64,000 nt of DNA from Melampsora larici-populina 98AG31 (Eukaryota > Basidiomycota > Pucciniomycetes > Pucciniales > Melampsoraceae): assembly GCF_000204055.1 (NCBI RefSeq), contig NW_006768833.1, forward strand, positions 181,989 through 245,988, in the 5' to 3' direction. Below, one piece after another: positions 47,784 through 59,265 of this stretch. Each line of letters opens with the position of its first letter. The stretch's first letter is position 1. Position numbers and translations under genes: made by a program. The notes beneath the pieces are model-generated. The model ran no database searches and was not told the DNA's origin. It worked only from the letters and a program-made list of their open reading frames with translations.

Positions 47784-48458
47784 TTTTTTGATTCTGATCA
47801 CTTTATTGACATATATGAAATCTAGCATTGATTGTTTTTATTTGATACTTTTGTTTGTTTGTTGAAAATGAAAATACCATTTCTTTTGATCATTTTTCTT
47901 TCTACTATGGATTTTTCTTAAATTGTTTTTGTGTGATTGATTTAGAAAGTTTTTTTTAATGAATTGATGTGTGGTTTTTCTTTTGAGTTGATTCTTTGGT
48001 TAAAATGAAGATGAATCTTTTGACTGGATCAAAAATGAATTTGATTTTTTTTTTGAATTGGATTTGAAGATGATGGAATTTGAAGAGGTTTGACTGGAAA
48101 TTTGGATCCTTTGGAAAGAAGATTTTGGTTTTTGATTCTGGTTACTTATGAAATTTAGCATTGATTCTTTTTATTTGATACTTTTTTGGTTGTTTGTTGA
48201 AAATGAAAATACCATTTCTTTTGATCAATTTTTTTTTCTACTATGGATTTTTTCTTAAATTGTTTTTGTGTGATTGATTTAGAAAGTTTTTTTTTAATGA
48301 ATTGATGTGTGGTTTTCTTTTTGAGTTGATTCTTTGGTTAAAATGAAGATGAATCTTTTGACTGGATCAAAAATGAATGTGTTTTTTTTTTTGAATTGGA
48401 TTTGAAGATGATGGATCTTGAAGAGGTTTGACTGGAAATTTGGATACTTTGGAAAGAG
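47784..48458 (+). repeat. Direct tandem duplication, unit about 330 bp
   Basis: The block beginning near 47,784 (TTTTTTGATTCTG.., then TATGAAATCTAGCATTGATT at 47,814) is repeated from about 48,120-48,147 onward. The spacing is 333 bp and few differences are seen, mostly in T-run lengths. Each copy contains the words GAAAATACCATTTCTTTTGA and GACTGGATCAAAAATGAAT. The unit is non-coding. High similarity suggests a recent local duplication. Confidence 0.8.
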
Positions 48459-48480
48459 GTTTTGATCAATGGTTTTGAAA

Positions 48481-51240
48481 GATTTTTAAAGTCATGAATA
48501 CAAGTTGATTAATCAATCATAAGATTGTATGGTATTCAACTTTGAAAGAGTAATACCAAAAAAAGAAAATTACAACAAAACATTCATCATACTTGAAAAA
48601 AATCATCTTGAAACAAAAACACCAGGAAGACTTACTTGAGAAGTTTATTCTTGGCACTGGTATGTGTAAAAGAAAAATCTCAAGAGAAGAAAGATTGAGG
48701 CTGGAATTTAAAAGGCTGAGAAATATAACTACTCTTTTGGGTACTTTTTGAACTACTTGAACTTTACTGTTAGTCAACACTCAATAGGTAATTTATCCAC
48801 TTCAATATACCATGATCAACTGATCTGGCCGTTTCCAATCAAGGTAAGTCAGAGTATTGGAAGACATGTGAAAACTGTGAGCAGGATAATTGTTTTTCTG
48901 TTAGAGTTCACACACACTCATTACAGCTCATATCATTGATAACATGATGAAGTCATACCAAATACCAGAGCAGCAATACTTTTCAACACCATATGCCTGC
49001 TGAAAATCACCAAATGGTGTGACCAGTCCCAGCTGAAGAAGTATCAAACAAGACAAATCCAGTTGTGAAGCCTTGGAATATGCTATGCTTAGCAAAATAG
49101 AGACATTGTATGTGGAGAACTCACCAGTTCTTACCTACCAAGTGTCTATCTGTTCCAAAATGCCCAGAGAAGATATGAAGAAGATTTTCAGTCAAGATAA
49201 AAGTATAGAAGAAATTGTAAATCAAGAGATTGGAGTGTACATGGGAAGGTCACAATGTGCCTTTCTGGTCTTGGATCAATATGACTTAACCTTACATTGG
49301 ATAAGATATCACAGGACAAATTATGAGTCCGTTTATGGAGTCTTGTGTGATCTATCTTTGATGAATGGAGGTACATGAGGCTCAAGGATATGAAGTTTCA
49401 AGCAGGTGCTGGGGTGGCCTAAAAGGGTGATTGGCTGGAAGATCTGTTAGGATACTCATCCAAACTGGCTGGATTGAAAGATATGACAACAATTTTTTTT
49501 AATCACTTATGGTCAGATGAACCAAAGATGTGGACCCATTAGATTCAAAGAAACCAGGAGATTATATAAAAAAGCTTTACAATGAAGTCAAGAGTCAATA
49601 CAACAACAAAGAAATGATGTTCATCCATGCTGGATTGTTACCAAGTGCACAATTTTGATGAAACCTTGAATTTGAGTTAATTTTTGGCTGCAAAGTGGAA
49701 TTAGCAAAGATGAGCTGGTTTCAAAGACCTCAGATAGACATAGACTGTAGGGAATCATCTTGGTTTCTTTTCTCTGGCCTGTGGGTGTTGAATTGTACCA
49801 AAATGGTCACAGTTCCTTTGGATAGCTGATTGTAAATTTAATGGATAAGTATGAACTTACTAATAGACTTGATTATCTATACTTACCTTAACAGATACAC
49901 ATGCAGCATACTTTAGGGCCCAATTTCAAAGAGAAAGATGAATCAAATATGGAAACAATTGTCAAGGCTGTTAATATTGCAGAGTATAGAATGACAGTTG
50001 GGTTTATTGAGATGATAAGATTAATTGATGATCAACACTTAACAGAATCATAGATGAACACTCTTATTGATCTTGGATGGGAATTCCTTAGTTCTTGAAC
50101 TTTGAGGAAGGTGATTTTTTTTACCAAATCACAGCTAATCTCATGGAAAACAAGGTTAGAGATTTTCTGGAATGATCCAAATATATCTTTCCAAGCTCTG
50201 TGTAAACGATCCACAGGGCTTTCAAATATTACAATTCCAAAAACCTACTTGACAGCACATCTGAGATCATGGTTTTAAGAACCTTCTAATTCATACTTAG
50301 AGCAATGGCTTGAAGATAGTCTCACATTGAAGATGATGTGCTGCTGCTCATGTTTATCAAAAAAAATGAAAAGTGTGGAATGAAAGAATTAATGTGTAAA
50401 CCTGGACAGACAGGGTTGAGTGAGTTTTAGATAAATTCAAAGATGTTACAAAGTACTAAAAAGGGCAGAGGTTGTTGATGCCTTACCTGTAAGTAAGCAG
50501 GAAAAAGAAAGTGGGTATATTGTAGCATATGAGTACCAGTCCAGGTAAGCAATGAAATAAAAATGAAAGAAAAAATGAAAAGAGCTCACTCTAAGCATCC
50601 AGATTCCACACAAGGAGGAGGGAAGAAGGAATCTGAGGTGTTCAAAGTATTTAAGAAACAGAAACATGTGCACAATTTCTAACCAGAAGCAAGGGGTTAC
50701 AATGGGACAGGATCAATGCACAAACAGATTCAGAAACCAAAACCAAAACTATAATCCTCCATGGTAACCATTACCAAAATAAATATTACCTCCTTGTGAT
50801 GGACTTAAAGTCTCACTCAATATTATCACAACAATATCCTTGTTTGATAACCATTCAGAGGCCCATGCGGTGCTCTGTCATCAAATCTTTGCACCTTGTC
50901 ATTTGTGAACATACCCATTTATCTCTATATCTTTGAAACTGGTACAGGATAGACGTAGACTCTTCAAGTTGTAAACTTGTACTGAGAAATGATACACACT
51001 TTATCCAAAAGCTTCACATGACTTGGGTGCACAGTGACACCTTTGGCCTCACTCTCAAAGTACCCCATGATCTCCAATCCAGGTCTGTCCCCCAAATCTT
51101 CTTGACACACTTCATAGCCAGGTCAACCATCTTTGTTTGGTAATGCAAAATAGTCACAATAATGCTGAGTCACCACCAGTCCTGGATTTGGTCCAGCACT
51201 GAACAGTTACAAAGGTTTATGAACACCTTGTATAAGAAAA
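48481..51240. other. Second CpG-depleted, gene-free tract
   Basis: By eye only about five CG dinucleotides occur in 2.76 kb, again with abundant TG/CA. One frame at about 49,073-49,378 stays open for 100 codons but has no ATG at its head and resembles nothing I know. It may be a decayed gene. In style the tract matches 38,521-42,180 and is probably old methylated mobile DNA. Confidence 0.65.
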
Positions 51241-51249
51241 CCGTTACCT

Positions 51250-52221
51250 GACACCGCGATAATCTTTAAGTGTGAAACCCGATTGAGCAGAGTTGCAGTG
51301 ACTGGGTCCGCAACTTTCTTCAATCACCAATCTTGTTTGCCATAGGTTTGCTATAGGTTTGCTGGCTTGCCTCAAGCTGCCCTGTAGCAACATACTCACA
51401 GTGAGCTGTTTGATCTTGCTTTTGTCCACAGTTGCAAGATCATGCTGATTGGGTATAGCCTTCCCTTTGACACAAGAATTTTTGTAATGTGAGTTGCAAT
51501 TTCCTTCGTGGTATGAAGTTGATTTTGACTTGGATTCTTTTTTCTTTTGGAGCTTATCAGATTCAACACCTGATTTGGTGTTTGATGAGGCAGTTGGTGA
51601 TTGACCCCTTTATTGGCGACTAGTCTGTGCTTTCTTGGGCATTCTGATAGTGTTATGAGGTGGACTGGGGTCAACGCCCAAACTAATCCGACACAAAAGT
51701 CGGTATCGTATTGGTATCGTGTTGCCAATCCAACATCAAAAGTCGGATTTCTCCATATTGCTTCACCCGACCCGACATGAGAAGTCCCCTTTTCTCATAT
51801 CGGGTATCGGCGACGCGATACAGGATGGAGGCAATTTGGCTTTTTCCTACTTGAAAAGCCTTGCAACCAATCTTTAAGTACGGTATCGGCTCGTATCGCT
51901 TCAGCGACACGATATGGCCGACCGAATTTTTGGATTTTTTTTTGTCCTCATATCGTGTCGGGTATTGGTCTGAATATATGGGTTGGCCAATACGACATGG
52001 AAACCCTCCGAAAAGTCGTATCGTGTCGGATTGGTTCGGGCGTTGCTGGGGTACATACATACCCGAAGTTGACATACTCAGCTCAAGTGGAGAACACAAG
52101 GGCAGCTTGAGGCAAGCTAGCAAACCTATGGCAAACAAGATCCGCAATTGAAGAAAGTTGCAGACCCGGTCACCGCGACTTTGCTCAATTGGTTTTCACA
52201 CTTAATAATTCCCACGGTGTG
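51250..52221. mobile_element. Inverted-repeat element, about 970 bp, with a second foldback nested inside
   Basis: 51,250-51,385 and 52,093-52,221 are diverged inverse copies of each other. They share TTAAGTGTGAAA, GCAACTTTCTTCAAT, ATCTTGTTTGCCATAGG and CTTGCCTCAAGCTGCCC. The left arm has an extra 12-bp tandem copy of CTATAGGTTTGC. Between them lies a further palindromic element (51,667-52,051). I cannot define a target duplication. The open frame on the minus strand across it (51,683-52,147) starts without ATG and I do not take it as a gene. Probably a non-autonomous DNA transposon. Confidence 0.65.
51667..52051. repeat. Inner foldback rich in TATCGTGTCGG words
   Basis: The arms (51,667-51,694 and 52,023-52,051) share TCAACGCCC/GGGCGTTG and AATCCGACAC/GTGTCGGATT. 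The interior holds many copies of TATCGTGTCGG, TCGGTATCG and their complements in both orientations. It has far more CG than the flanks, so it is younger than the surrounding CpG-depleted DNA. Confidence 0.6.
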
Positions 52222-52636
52222 ACTCTTTATACTTACGGTTGAATGTTCAACCCAAGATTTGGTCTTGTTTTATCAAAACTGACAATGGCTGTGGCCTGCT
52301 GTGGTAGTATTTTCCAGGAAATCAAATTTGTCGATCTTGTTGATGGAGGTGATTAAAGGATATGTGATTGAAGGAAGATGTAAGTCCTTACAGAATGCAT
52401 GCAAATCGGGTATAGAAGAATGCGGATAATGCGGAGATGAGATGATGAGTTGACAAGTGATGATATCATGATGACAAGTCGCCATCGGATCGTCCATGGG
52501 TATGTCCATACATAAGACCATAGTCCGCAACTTCGGTTTTCATGACCCTTCCTTGTCTTCAATTGATATCTCTCAACTCTAAACCTTCTCAACCTACTTC
52601 GTATCTCTGAACGGTAACCAAAGTACACAGTTCATC
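52222..52636. other. Upstream region of the aldo/keto reductase gene
   Basis: Promoter and leader region. Contains short ATGATATCATGATG-like palindromes near 52,462-52,475. No other gene seen. Confidence 0.45.
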
Positions 52637-54576
52637 ATGCCTTGGCCAGAAAAAGCTCCACCACCAACCTCGGCATTATCAATCTATCGTATCCTTTCAC
52701 CTAAAGCAGGTTTAAGAGTTTCACCATTATGTTTAGGTGCCATGTCAATTGGACAAGCGTGGGGAGAGTATGGTATGGGAGCAATGAATCAAATCGAAAG
52801 TTATAAATTATTAGATGAATTTGTTAGACTTGGTGGAAACTTTATTGATACTGCTAATGGTTATCAAGATGAAGAAAGTGAACGTTGGATTGGATCTTGG
52901 ATGAAGGTTTGTCAGATCATAAGATTGAAGATTGCTTTTTGTGTATGTTCAAGTCAAGTTTATTTGCTAAAGATTGGTTTTTGAATTTTTCGACAAAAAA
53001 AGGAACGTAATAATCGAGATCAAATAGTGATCGCTACTAAATTCACGTCTTTCTATCGCGGAAAGGATCCAGCGACCAAGATCCGTGTCAATGTGAGTCC
53101 ATAATAACACCTTTGGAAACTGATCACATAAATCTCACAATTCGAATCCTTTTTTTTGCATAGTATGGGGGTAATGCGACCAAGTCTTTAAGACTTTCAG
53201 TTGAAGATTCATTGAAAAAATTACAAACGAATTATATCGATGTTCTTTATCTTCATTGGTGGGATTGGACTACTTCAATTGAAGAAGTGATGCAATCTTT
53301 AAATAATTTGGTTAAAGAAGGAAAAGTAAGTAGGATTGCTTTTTTTCATGCTCATATATACAAGAAGGAATGAATGAATGAAACATGAAGGGAATTGACG
53401 ATTTGATATCGATTTTGGTATATAGGTTCTTTATTTGGGTATCTCTGATACTCCCGCTTGGATTGTTTCAAAAGCGAATCAATGTGCGTTCTGATCCTTT
53501 TTAATTCGACAAGTCTCAATTACTCGATAATTGATCGTTAATTCTTTTTGTGTCCATACTTTCTTGGAGGAGGGTTTAGATGCTCGAGACCATGGGCTTG
53601 CACAATTTGTTGTTTATCAAGGTCTATGGAGTGCGATGTTTCGAGACTTTGAACGTGAAATTATTCGTAAGTAATTGAACCTGAAAAATTGAGCATGACC
53701 GATTAAGCTTCAAGAAACGCGAATTGATCAAAACCAAAAATGGAATCATGATTTTACTATAGCTATGTGTTTATCTGAAGGAATGGCTTTATGTCCATGG
53801 GGAGCACTTGGATCTGGAAAATTTCAATCAAAAGCAGATTTAGAAAAACGTTCAGCCAATGGAGAAAGTTTAAGATCCATCACTGGTCCAAGTCAACAAA
53901 ATGAATTAGAAAGAAAGATTTCAGAAACCTTAGAAAAGATTGGAAAAGAATTAGGAACTGATTGTGTGACTGCTGTGGCTTTAGCTTATGTATTACAAAA
54001 AGTTCCTTATGGTTAGTACATGATACTAAAGATTTCCTGAAGAATAACTTTTTTGGATGGATTGATGAAGAAAGCTTTATGAACTGATCAACTTTTTGTT
54101 TTCTTTTGTAGTTTTCCCGATTATTGGGGGTAGAAAAATTGAACATTTAAATAGTAATATTACTGCTTTGACACTTTGTCTTACAGAAGACCATATAAAA
54201 GAGATCGAAGCTCAAACACCTGATTTTAAATTAGGATTTCCATATGATCAAGTCAGCTTTCCAAAGTTTCCTTTAATACTTTTCTTTTTCTTTTCTATTT
54301 TTTGATTTTTTTCATTGATTGATTTCAATGGTTTTGATTTAACAGTTTGGTGTGGATGCGGCTCTTGGTGGTGTTACTCCTTGGCATTTTGATTCAGTTG
54401 GAAAATTCGGATTTGTTAAACATCCTCAGGTAAGCATTTGATACTAAAAAGTTTGAATGTGGGATAATCAGACTGTCACAAAGATTGATGTTCATTGAAC
54501 TAATCAAAATTGCTTTGTTTTTGATTACTTATAGGCTATCAAGCCTTCGGAAGAAGTCTTGGAAAAATCTAAATAG
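52637..54576 (+). CDS. Aldo/keto reductase, aryl-alcohol-dehydrogenase (AAD) type
   Basis: Nine exons join in phase: 52,637-52,906, 53,003-53,092, 53,164-53,325, 53,426-53,483, 53,580-53,666, 53,763-54,011, 54,112-54,251, 54,346-54,429 and 54,535-54,576. They give 393 residues, the normal size for AAD proteins. The AKR catalytic tetrad is visible as Asp71 ([11 protein letters not shown]), Tyr76, Lys103 (IATKF) and His151 (LYLHWWDW). Further family blocks are [34 protein letters not shown] and the NADPH-binding [16 protein letters not shown]. The enzyme class reduces aromatic aldehydes and other carbonyls with NADPH in the cytosol; the substrate cannot be told from sequence. All residues expected for activity are present. 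Confidence 0.95.
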
Positions 54577-54796
54577 GGAGTTTCTTTGATATCTTTCCAA
54601 ATGAAGACATATATCTATACATGTTCATGATGATGAGTTGTAAAGTAGCTTGATTGGTGTGATTGTAGTAAGATTATTCTTGATGATCAAAGTGCCCTAT
54701 TGATAGTGGTTTTGACAAATGATGTATGGTATCTAATTATACCGAGTTTATCTTACACATTATGAAAATTGAGACTATGTGATATATGAAGTTGAA
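54577..54796. other. Spacer after the aldo/keto reductase gene
   Basis: AT-rich 3' flank, nothing recognised. Possible upstream exons of the following unrecognised gene could not be found here. Confidence 0.4.
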
Positions 54797-55551
54797 GGTT
54801 AATATACCATCAAGTTACTTATCTGGTTCTCAATGTGCCACAATTCTCCAAAGACTTGACTCACTTCGCAGTCAAAGTCATGGCCAACACACATAGAATT
54901 TTGAACATAATTTCAAGTAAAGTTGTCACTGGTTGTTGTTCAGAACTTTGCATCAAACATTGTCCATTGTGTTTGTTGAATTTTCTGTGTCGTTTCCCAA
55001 CACGGTTTTCACTTATAATAGTTTTCTTCTTGATTCTTGATCAACTTCACCATTCTCATAGGTTGATTACAACCTGTATACCCTCGGCTTTTGGCATGAA
55101 GATCATTCCAGATTTGCCCTGCTTGGATTTACAGCCTTTATCTTTGACAAGGCAGACAAGGTGTGGTGGCTACAAATTTGTTCTCATAGATATATTTCCC
55201 TGTACAATCAACCAAAGACAATGGTTGCTCTGACAGAACCTGGTAAGGATCCTAGTTTAGATTGAAGCTTACAAAAGAAACACCCCAGGGTTGCTATCCT
55301 TGTTTATACTTACCGGTGTTGGTCAGGATGACAGATATACCCAGAAACTCGTAGTTGGCTTCGAAGCGATGCATCTATTAGGTGGAGATCTGCCTCACCG
55401 TGATGACTTCACAAGGAGAACCAAAGCAAATTTACAATCTCAAGGCAAATACATCAATAGAAGATCAGTCAAATCTTATGAGTGGTACATCCTTTTGCTT
55501 TATTGTTGGGATTGTGTGCTTAAGTATATATATATAGCAGGCAATGGATAG
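54797..55551 (+). CDS. Unrecognised gene or 5'-truncated gene copy, three in-phase exons
   Basis: Exon A runs to 55,020, exon B is 55,062-55,242 and exon C is 55,289-55,551. The two introns are only 41 and 46 bp but have GT/AG ends, and both joins keep one continuous frame of about 225 codons. It reads as ordinary protein: QFSKDLTHFAVKVMANTHRI, then VDYNLYTLGFWHEDHSRFAL and MHLLGGDLPHRDDFTRR. I find no ATG upstream in frame before a stop near 54,794; the first ATG in the frame is near 54,880. Upstream exons may therefore be missing. I do not recognise the family. The clean three-exon frame argues for a real or recently lost gene of a lineage-specific family. Confidence 0.45.
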
Positions 55552-55803
55552 GCACACAAAAGGGAGATAGGAGAAATATAGATGAGTTATGAGATGAGAT
55601 ACCACGATAAAAAGAGCTCGGGGGGAAGAGAAGCGACAAAATAACACAAACGGCCTTGCTCGAACTTGATTCATTCGGGAGAAGAGTCATGATAACAAGG
55701 GCTTTTTTCTTTTGCTTTGGTAAGTAGTGATCAGGCTATGTGTTAGCCATGTGATAAGGTTTTGTTTCAAGGAAGATATCAGAGCAGAGTAAGTAATGAT
55801 TTT

Positions 55804-57244
55804 TTATTGGCTATCTTCTTCCTGGACCGTTCCAACTCGGCGCTCCTTTTCGCTCTCTGAAGTAGGGGGACGAAGCATTAGGTTTTCCCTGAAGACGAGC
55901 AGTTGACGAGCAGTTGAACACTTACCTAGCTGATTGTAAAGCAAGAAGAGAGCCTTTTCATTGGCTTCCGATGATCCGGTAATCGTAAACATACGTTCAC
56001 CAGTGTCATCGTGAGGAGTTTTGGCGATAGAGATCCTGGAGCCTGACATTCGTCGGATTTCATTGATCTTGGCTCCTCCTTTGCCGATGATACACTGTGG
56101 TAAAAGACCAGAAGTAGCTGTCAGCTATAGCTATGAAGAGCAGACTGATCAATTGAACACATCACTTACGCCAACCATATCAGCTGGAATCGAGATGTTT
56201 TGGGTACGTAGGAGGCGATCAGCAACAGGAGCAGGCGCAGATGCGAGCGAATTTTCCCTCGAGCGATGTCCGTTCTCGTTGCCGTTCGAGTGGTAGGTTC
56301 CGTTGTGGGGACGTCTTCCAGGAAGGTCTCCTGCCATATGGCCACCACTCGGCACACCGCTCCCAGCGCGACGAGCACCACCATTTCCATAGCCTTGGCC
56401 ACCAACCCCGAATCCACCAGCAAGGACACCACCAGGATACGCCGCTGTGACGCCATCAGGGCCTAGTGCGCCAGGTTGATATAAGACGGTTCCGTGAGCT
56501 CTTTCCCAATCCTCCATCAAGCATTTCCCAATCTCATGAATCGCAACTCGGATTGCTTCTGGGCTGCCTTGGACCTCTACGACTCTCTCGGTAGATTGAG
56601 GTAACATTTCCTTGCTGGCTACCATTCGAACACCAGAGATGTCTTGGATTTCTTTAATCTTAGAGCCCTGTCGTCCAATGATGGATCCCATGAGATTGTG
56701 AGATACCAAGACTCGGATCGCTGTCGTCGTGGCAGTTGGAGGTGGGACGGTGAGTGAGGGATCGGTGGCTGCCAATGGGTTTTGCAAGATTGCATCGGCT
56801 ACGATCGAATAAGCCTGATGAAGAATTGAGGCATGAGTCTCAATGAGAGTTCAACAAGGAATGTAGAAATGAGAAACTCACTTTGCTAACACCTTCAAGG
56901 CCACCACTGACACTGAGGACTCGATCATGAACGCCTTGGACAGCCTTACTGACACCGGCTTTGGTTCCGGTCTGTTCACGGATCTCAGCGACAGTCTTGC
57001 CACCCTTTCCAATGATCACACCAGCTGGAAGAGCAGATGAGAAGAGACAAAGTAACGAGTCAGCGAGATATTCGAGTGACTAAGCAACAAGGTAAAACGT
57101 ACCTTCTTTGGTAGAAACGAGGGATCGTAAGGTGACGTTGGAGGTAGGATCAGCGCCAGCACCGGTAGAATTGATCGGAAGACCATTGCTACGAATGGAT
57201 TTATCGGGTGGGCTCGAGAGGGTGGGAGAGGCGACGGTAGCCAT
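55804..57244 (-). CDS. Three-KH-domain RNA-binding protein (poly(C)-binding / PBP2-Rnc1 type)
   Basis: Exons on the minus strand are 57,244-57,103, 57,024-56,882, 56,814-56,170, 56,094-55,926 and 55,856-55,804, giving 383 residues. The last acceptor is the one that yields YNQLESEKERRVG, the normal end of KH3 in this family. KH1 (about 46-105) has GKGG in VIIGKGGKTVAEI. KH2 (about 120-185) has GRQG in SIIGRQGSKIKEI. KH3 (about 305-370) has GKGG in CIIGKGGAKINEI. These GxxG loops grip single-stranded RNA. A Gly/Arg/Asn-rich linker separates KH2 and KH3. Such proteins regulate stability, localisation and translation of mRNAs. Each intron lies at or inside a KH boundary, two of them exactly before an IIGKGG loop. 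Confidence 0.94.
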
Positions 57245-57765
57245 TTTCACAGGCGAGGAAGAGAGAGAGGAAGGGAGAGAGAGAGGAGGGAGAAGAGAGA
57301 GAGAGGAGGGCTATGAAAGGGTAGAGATGGCAAATGGTCGAAGAAGAGAGGAAAGAATAAATCGTGAGGAGGACGAGAAGGAGACGAGAGGGAGGAAGGA
57401 GAGGATTGAATCTTAAAGGTGTATCTAGATCGGGTGGGTTTAAATAAGAGACGAACGGTAAAGAGAGAAAAACCACACACAGTTGACCGATCACACACAA
57501 ACAGTCAACAGCCAAGTCAAAGTTCATGATTTTTTTCAATCTTGATGCACAGTCACGCAGCAACTCAACTCATTCAAGTTCAAATCAAATTTCATGCTTC
57601 TTTCAATTCATCATCTAACACTTCATCATCAATAGATCTTTCTCCTATCATTCAAAATGAAGATGAAAAGAAAATGAAGCATTGGCATTAGGGTAACCAG
57701 CTGGCAACTCTGCGAATTTGACACTGTTGATGTGAATACAATTGGCAACCAAGAACAAAAATAAG
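57245..57765. other. Upstream region of the KH gene
   Basis: The first 180 bp is a purine-rich GAGAGAGGAGGG tract (pyrimidine-rich on the transcribed minus strand), presumably the leader. The remainder separates it from the tRNA gene. No gene seen. Confidence 0.5.
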
Positions 57766-57866
57766 GGTCTGGCCGGGAATTGAACCCGGGACCTCACCCA
57801 GATCGGACCTGCTCCAGAAGAGAAGGCCTGCCCTAAGGGTGAATCATACTACTAGACCACCAAACC
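57766..57866 (-). tRNA. tRNA-Pro(AGG) with an intron
   Basis: Read on the minus strand from 57,866, the acceptor GGTTTGG pairs with CCAGACC at the 3' end. The D-arm is GTC..GAT, the anticodon stem is CACCC/GGGTG with loop TTAGGG (anticodon AGG), and the T-arm is CCGGG TTCAATT CCCGG. About 30 nt between the base after the anticodon and the 3' half of the anticodon stem is the canonical intron position 37/38. The mature tRNA is about 71-72 nt. There is no encoded CCA, as expected for a nuclear gene. Confidence 0.92.
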
Positions 57867-57868
57867 GA

Positions 57869-57876
57869 TGACGTCA
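57869..57876. promoter_or_regulatory. CRE palindrome TGACGTCA between tRNA-Pro and the DERA gene
   Basis: A perfect ATF/CREB-type site 128 bp before the DERA start and directly outside the tRNA 5' end. A second perfect copy follows 41 bp later. Confidence 0.45.
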
Positions 57877-57916
57877 TTCACCTGTATTGACTACTCATCA
57901 CGCTCTCTTTGATACT

Positions 57917-57924
57917 TGACGTCA
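57917..57924. promoter_or_regulatory. Second CRE palindrome upstream of the DERA gene
   Basis: Perfect TGACGTCA 80 bp before the DERA start codon. Two such sites within 60 bp in one promoter support bZIP control; binding is inferred. Confidence 0.5.
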
Positions 57925-58003
57925 TAAAGTACCCGTCATTCTGAACACCCCGCGATCACAGCACTCAAAATTGAGAAAATTCACCAACGTCTCGCCGGGC
58001 ATC

Positions 58004-58861
58004 ATGAATATGACGACTCGATTATCGGCTTTTCAATCAAACCCAGCCAGCTTCATCGATTACACAATCTTAAAGCCAAATGCTACTGAAAGTGAGTCCA
58101 TTCTTTCATTTCATAAATCATGAAACTTATCGTTCTTTGATTTGCTAGATGATATCACTCAATTATGTGAAGAAGCGAAAAAATATCAATTTAAATCAGT
58201 TTGTGTAAATCCTTGTTGGGTGAAGAAATGTGTTGATTTATTAAAAGGTACAAACGTGTTAGTTTGTACAGTGATTGGATTCCCTTTGGGTGCGAATTCG
58301 AAGAAGATTAAAGTGCGAGTTGTTGATACTGATCTACAAATGCAAAGAAATTTCGAAGAACAACTGATATTCTTATCATATGCCTTGCCTGACTTTTAAA
58401 AGGCTTACGAAACCAAGACGGCTTTGGAAGATGGAGCTGGTGAAATCGATATGGTGATGAACGTAGGAAAATATCTCAGTGATCCATCAAAGGCAGTCAA
58501 GACGCTCGAAGAAGACGTAGGAGCCGTGGTCAATGAGCTCAAAACAGCCTCTATCCCACTGAAGGTCATCATTGAAACCAGCTTGTTACAACCTGAACAA
58601 ATTCGACAAGTCTCCCAAATCTTAGCTTCGATTGACGGTGTAAGCTTTGTAAAAACCTCAACAGGTTTTACAGGTCCAGGAGCTCAACCTGAACATCTTC
58701 AAATAATGAGAGGATGCTTGCCAGAAGCTATAGGAGTCAAAGCGAGTGGTGGAATCAAAACTTGGGAAGATTGTGTGAAGATGATTGAAGCTGGAGCCAA
58801 TCGGATTGGAACCTCATCAGGTGTTAAAATTATGGAAGAATCTCATAAGAATCAATGTTAA
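58004..58861 (+). CDS. deoC: Deoxyribose-phosphate aldolase
   Basis: Exons 58,004-58,091, 58,149-58,312 and 58,403-58,861 encode 236 residues, the length of class I DERA enzymes. The enzyme splits 2-deoxyribose-5-phosphate into glyceraldehyde-3-phosphate and acetaldehyde, the last step in deoxynucleoside salvage and catabolism. Lys168 in VKTSTGF is the Schiff-base lysine. Lys197 in VKASGGIK and Asp100 in GEIDMV complete the catalytic set. The TIM-barrel landmarks [24 protein letters not shown] and [10 protein letters not shown] are all present. The frame from ATG to TAA is clean across both short introns. The gene stands alone, with two CRE motifs upstream. Confidence 0.96.
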
Positions 58862-59265
58862 CATCTCCCAAATCTTTCTCTAAAGTCTCTTTAGATTCGT
58901 TTGATGCTGTTTTTACCTGAAAGTCTTTTTTGGGGCGTCTGAAAATGTATGACTTCGGTTGAGTAATTTCAGATAGCTTACAAAAGATGCATTGCTCATT
59001 TCAAATTGGGACTACTTATTTGGAAAAAGAGGAGACGCATACCATCGAGAAATTAGGCTTATTGGCACCTACCGTTGTAAATAAATAGACCTTCTCTGTG
59101 TTGATTATCGCCTGAAAGTTCACTAACTACATAATTCTAACTTGTTCAAAAACATACTCTCACTTGAACTGTTAGCCATCCGTTCTGACTGGTTCATGGT
59201 CACCTTTGAGCAACTGGAATACCACTTCAATGTAAATCACCACTGTCTCACAGATCATTCTCCTT
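58862..59265. other. Spacer between the DERA gene and the gypsy relic
   Basis: The 3' flank of the DERA gene followed by sequence that may be the decayed downstream part of the Ty3/gypsy polymerase. I could not follow a frame in it. Confidence 0.4.

Noticed and set aside
49073..49378. 100-codon frame in the CpG-depleted tract
   Set aside because: Begins without ATG in heavily decayed DNA; the reading frame is probably a chance survivor.
51683..52147. Open frame of about 154 codons on the minus strand with a signal-peptide-like start
   Set aside because: It begins with TTG, lies across two palindromic repeat layers, and its second half is the repeat word array translated. No independent support.
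55889..55925. 37-bp intron at the end of the KH gene
   Set aside because: A GT/AG pair exists, but the longer 69-bp intron ending at 55,857 gives the family-typical KH3 ending and a normal intron length.
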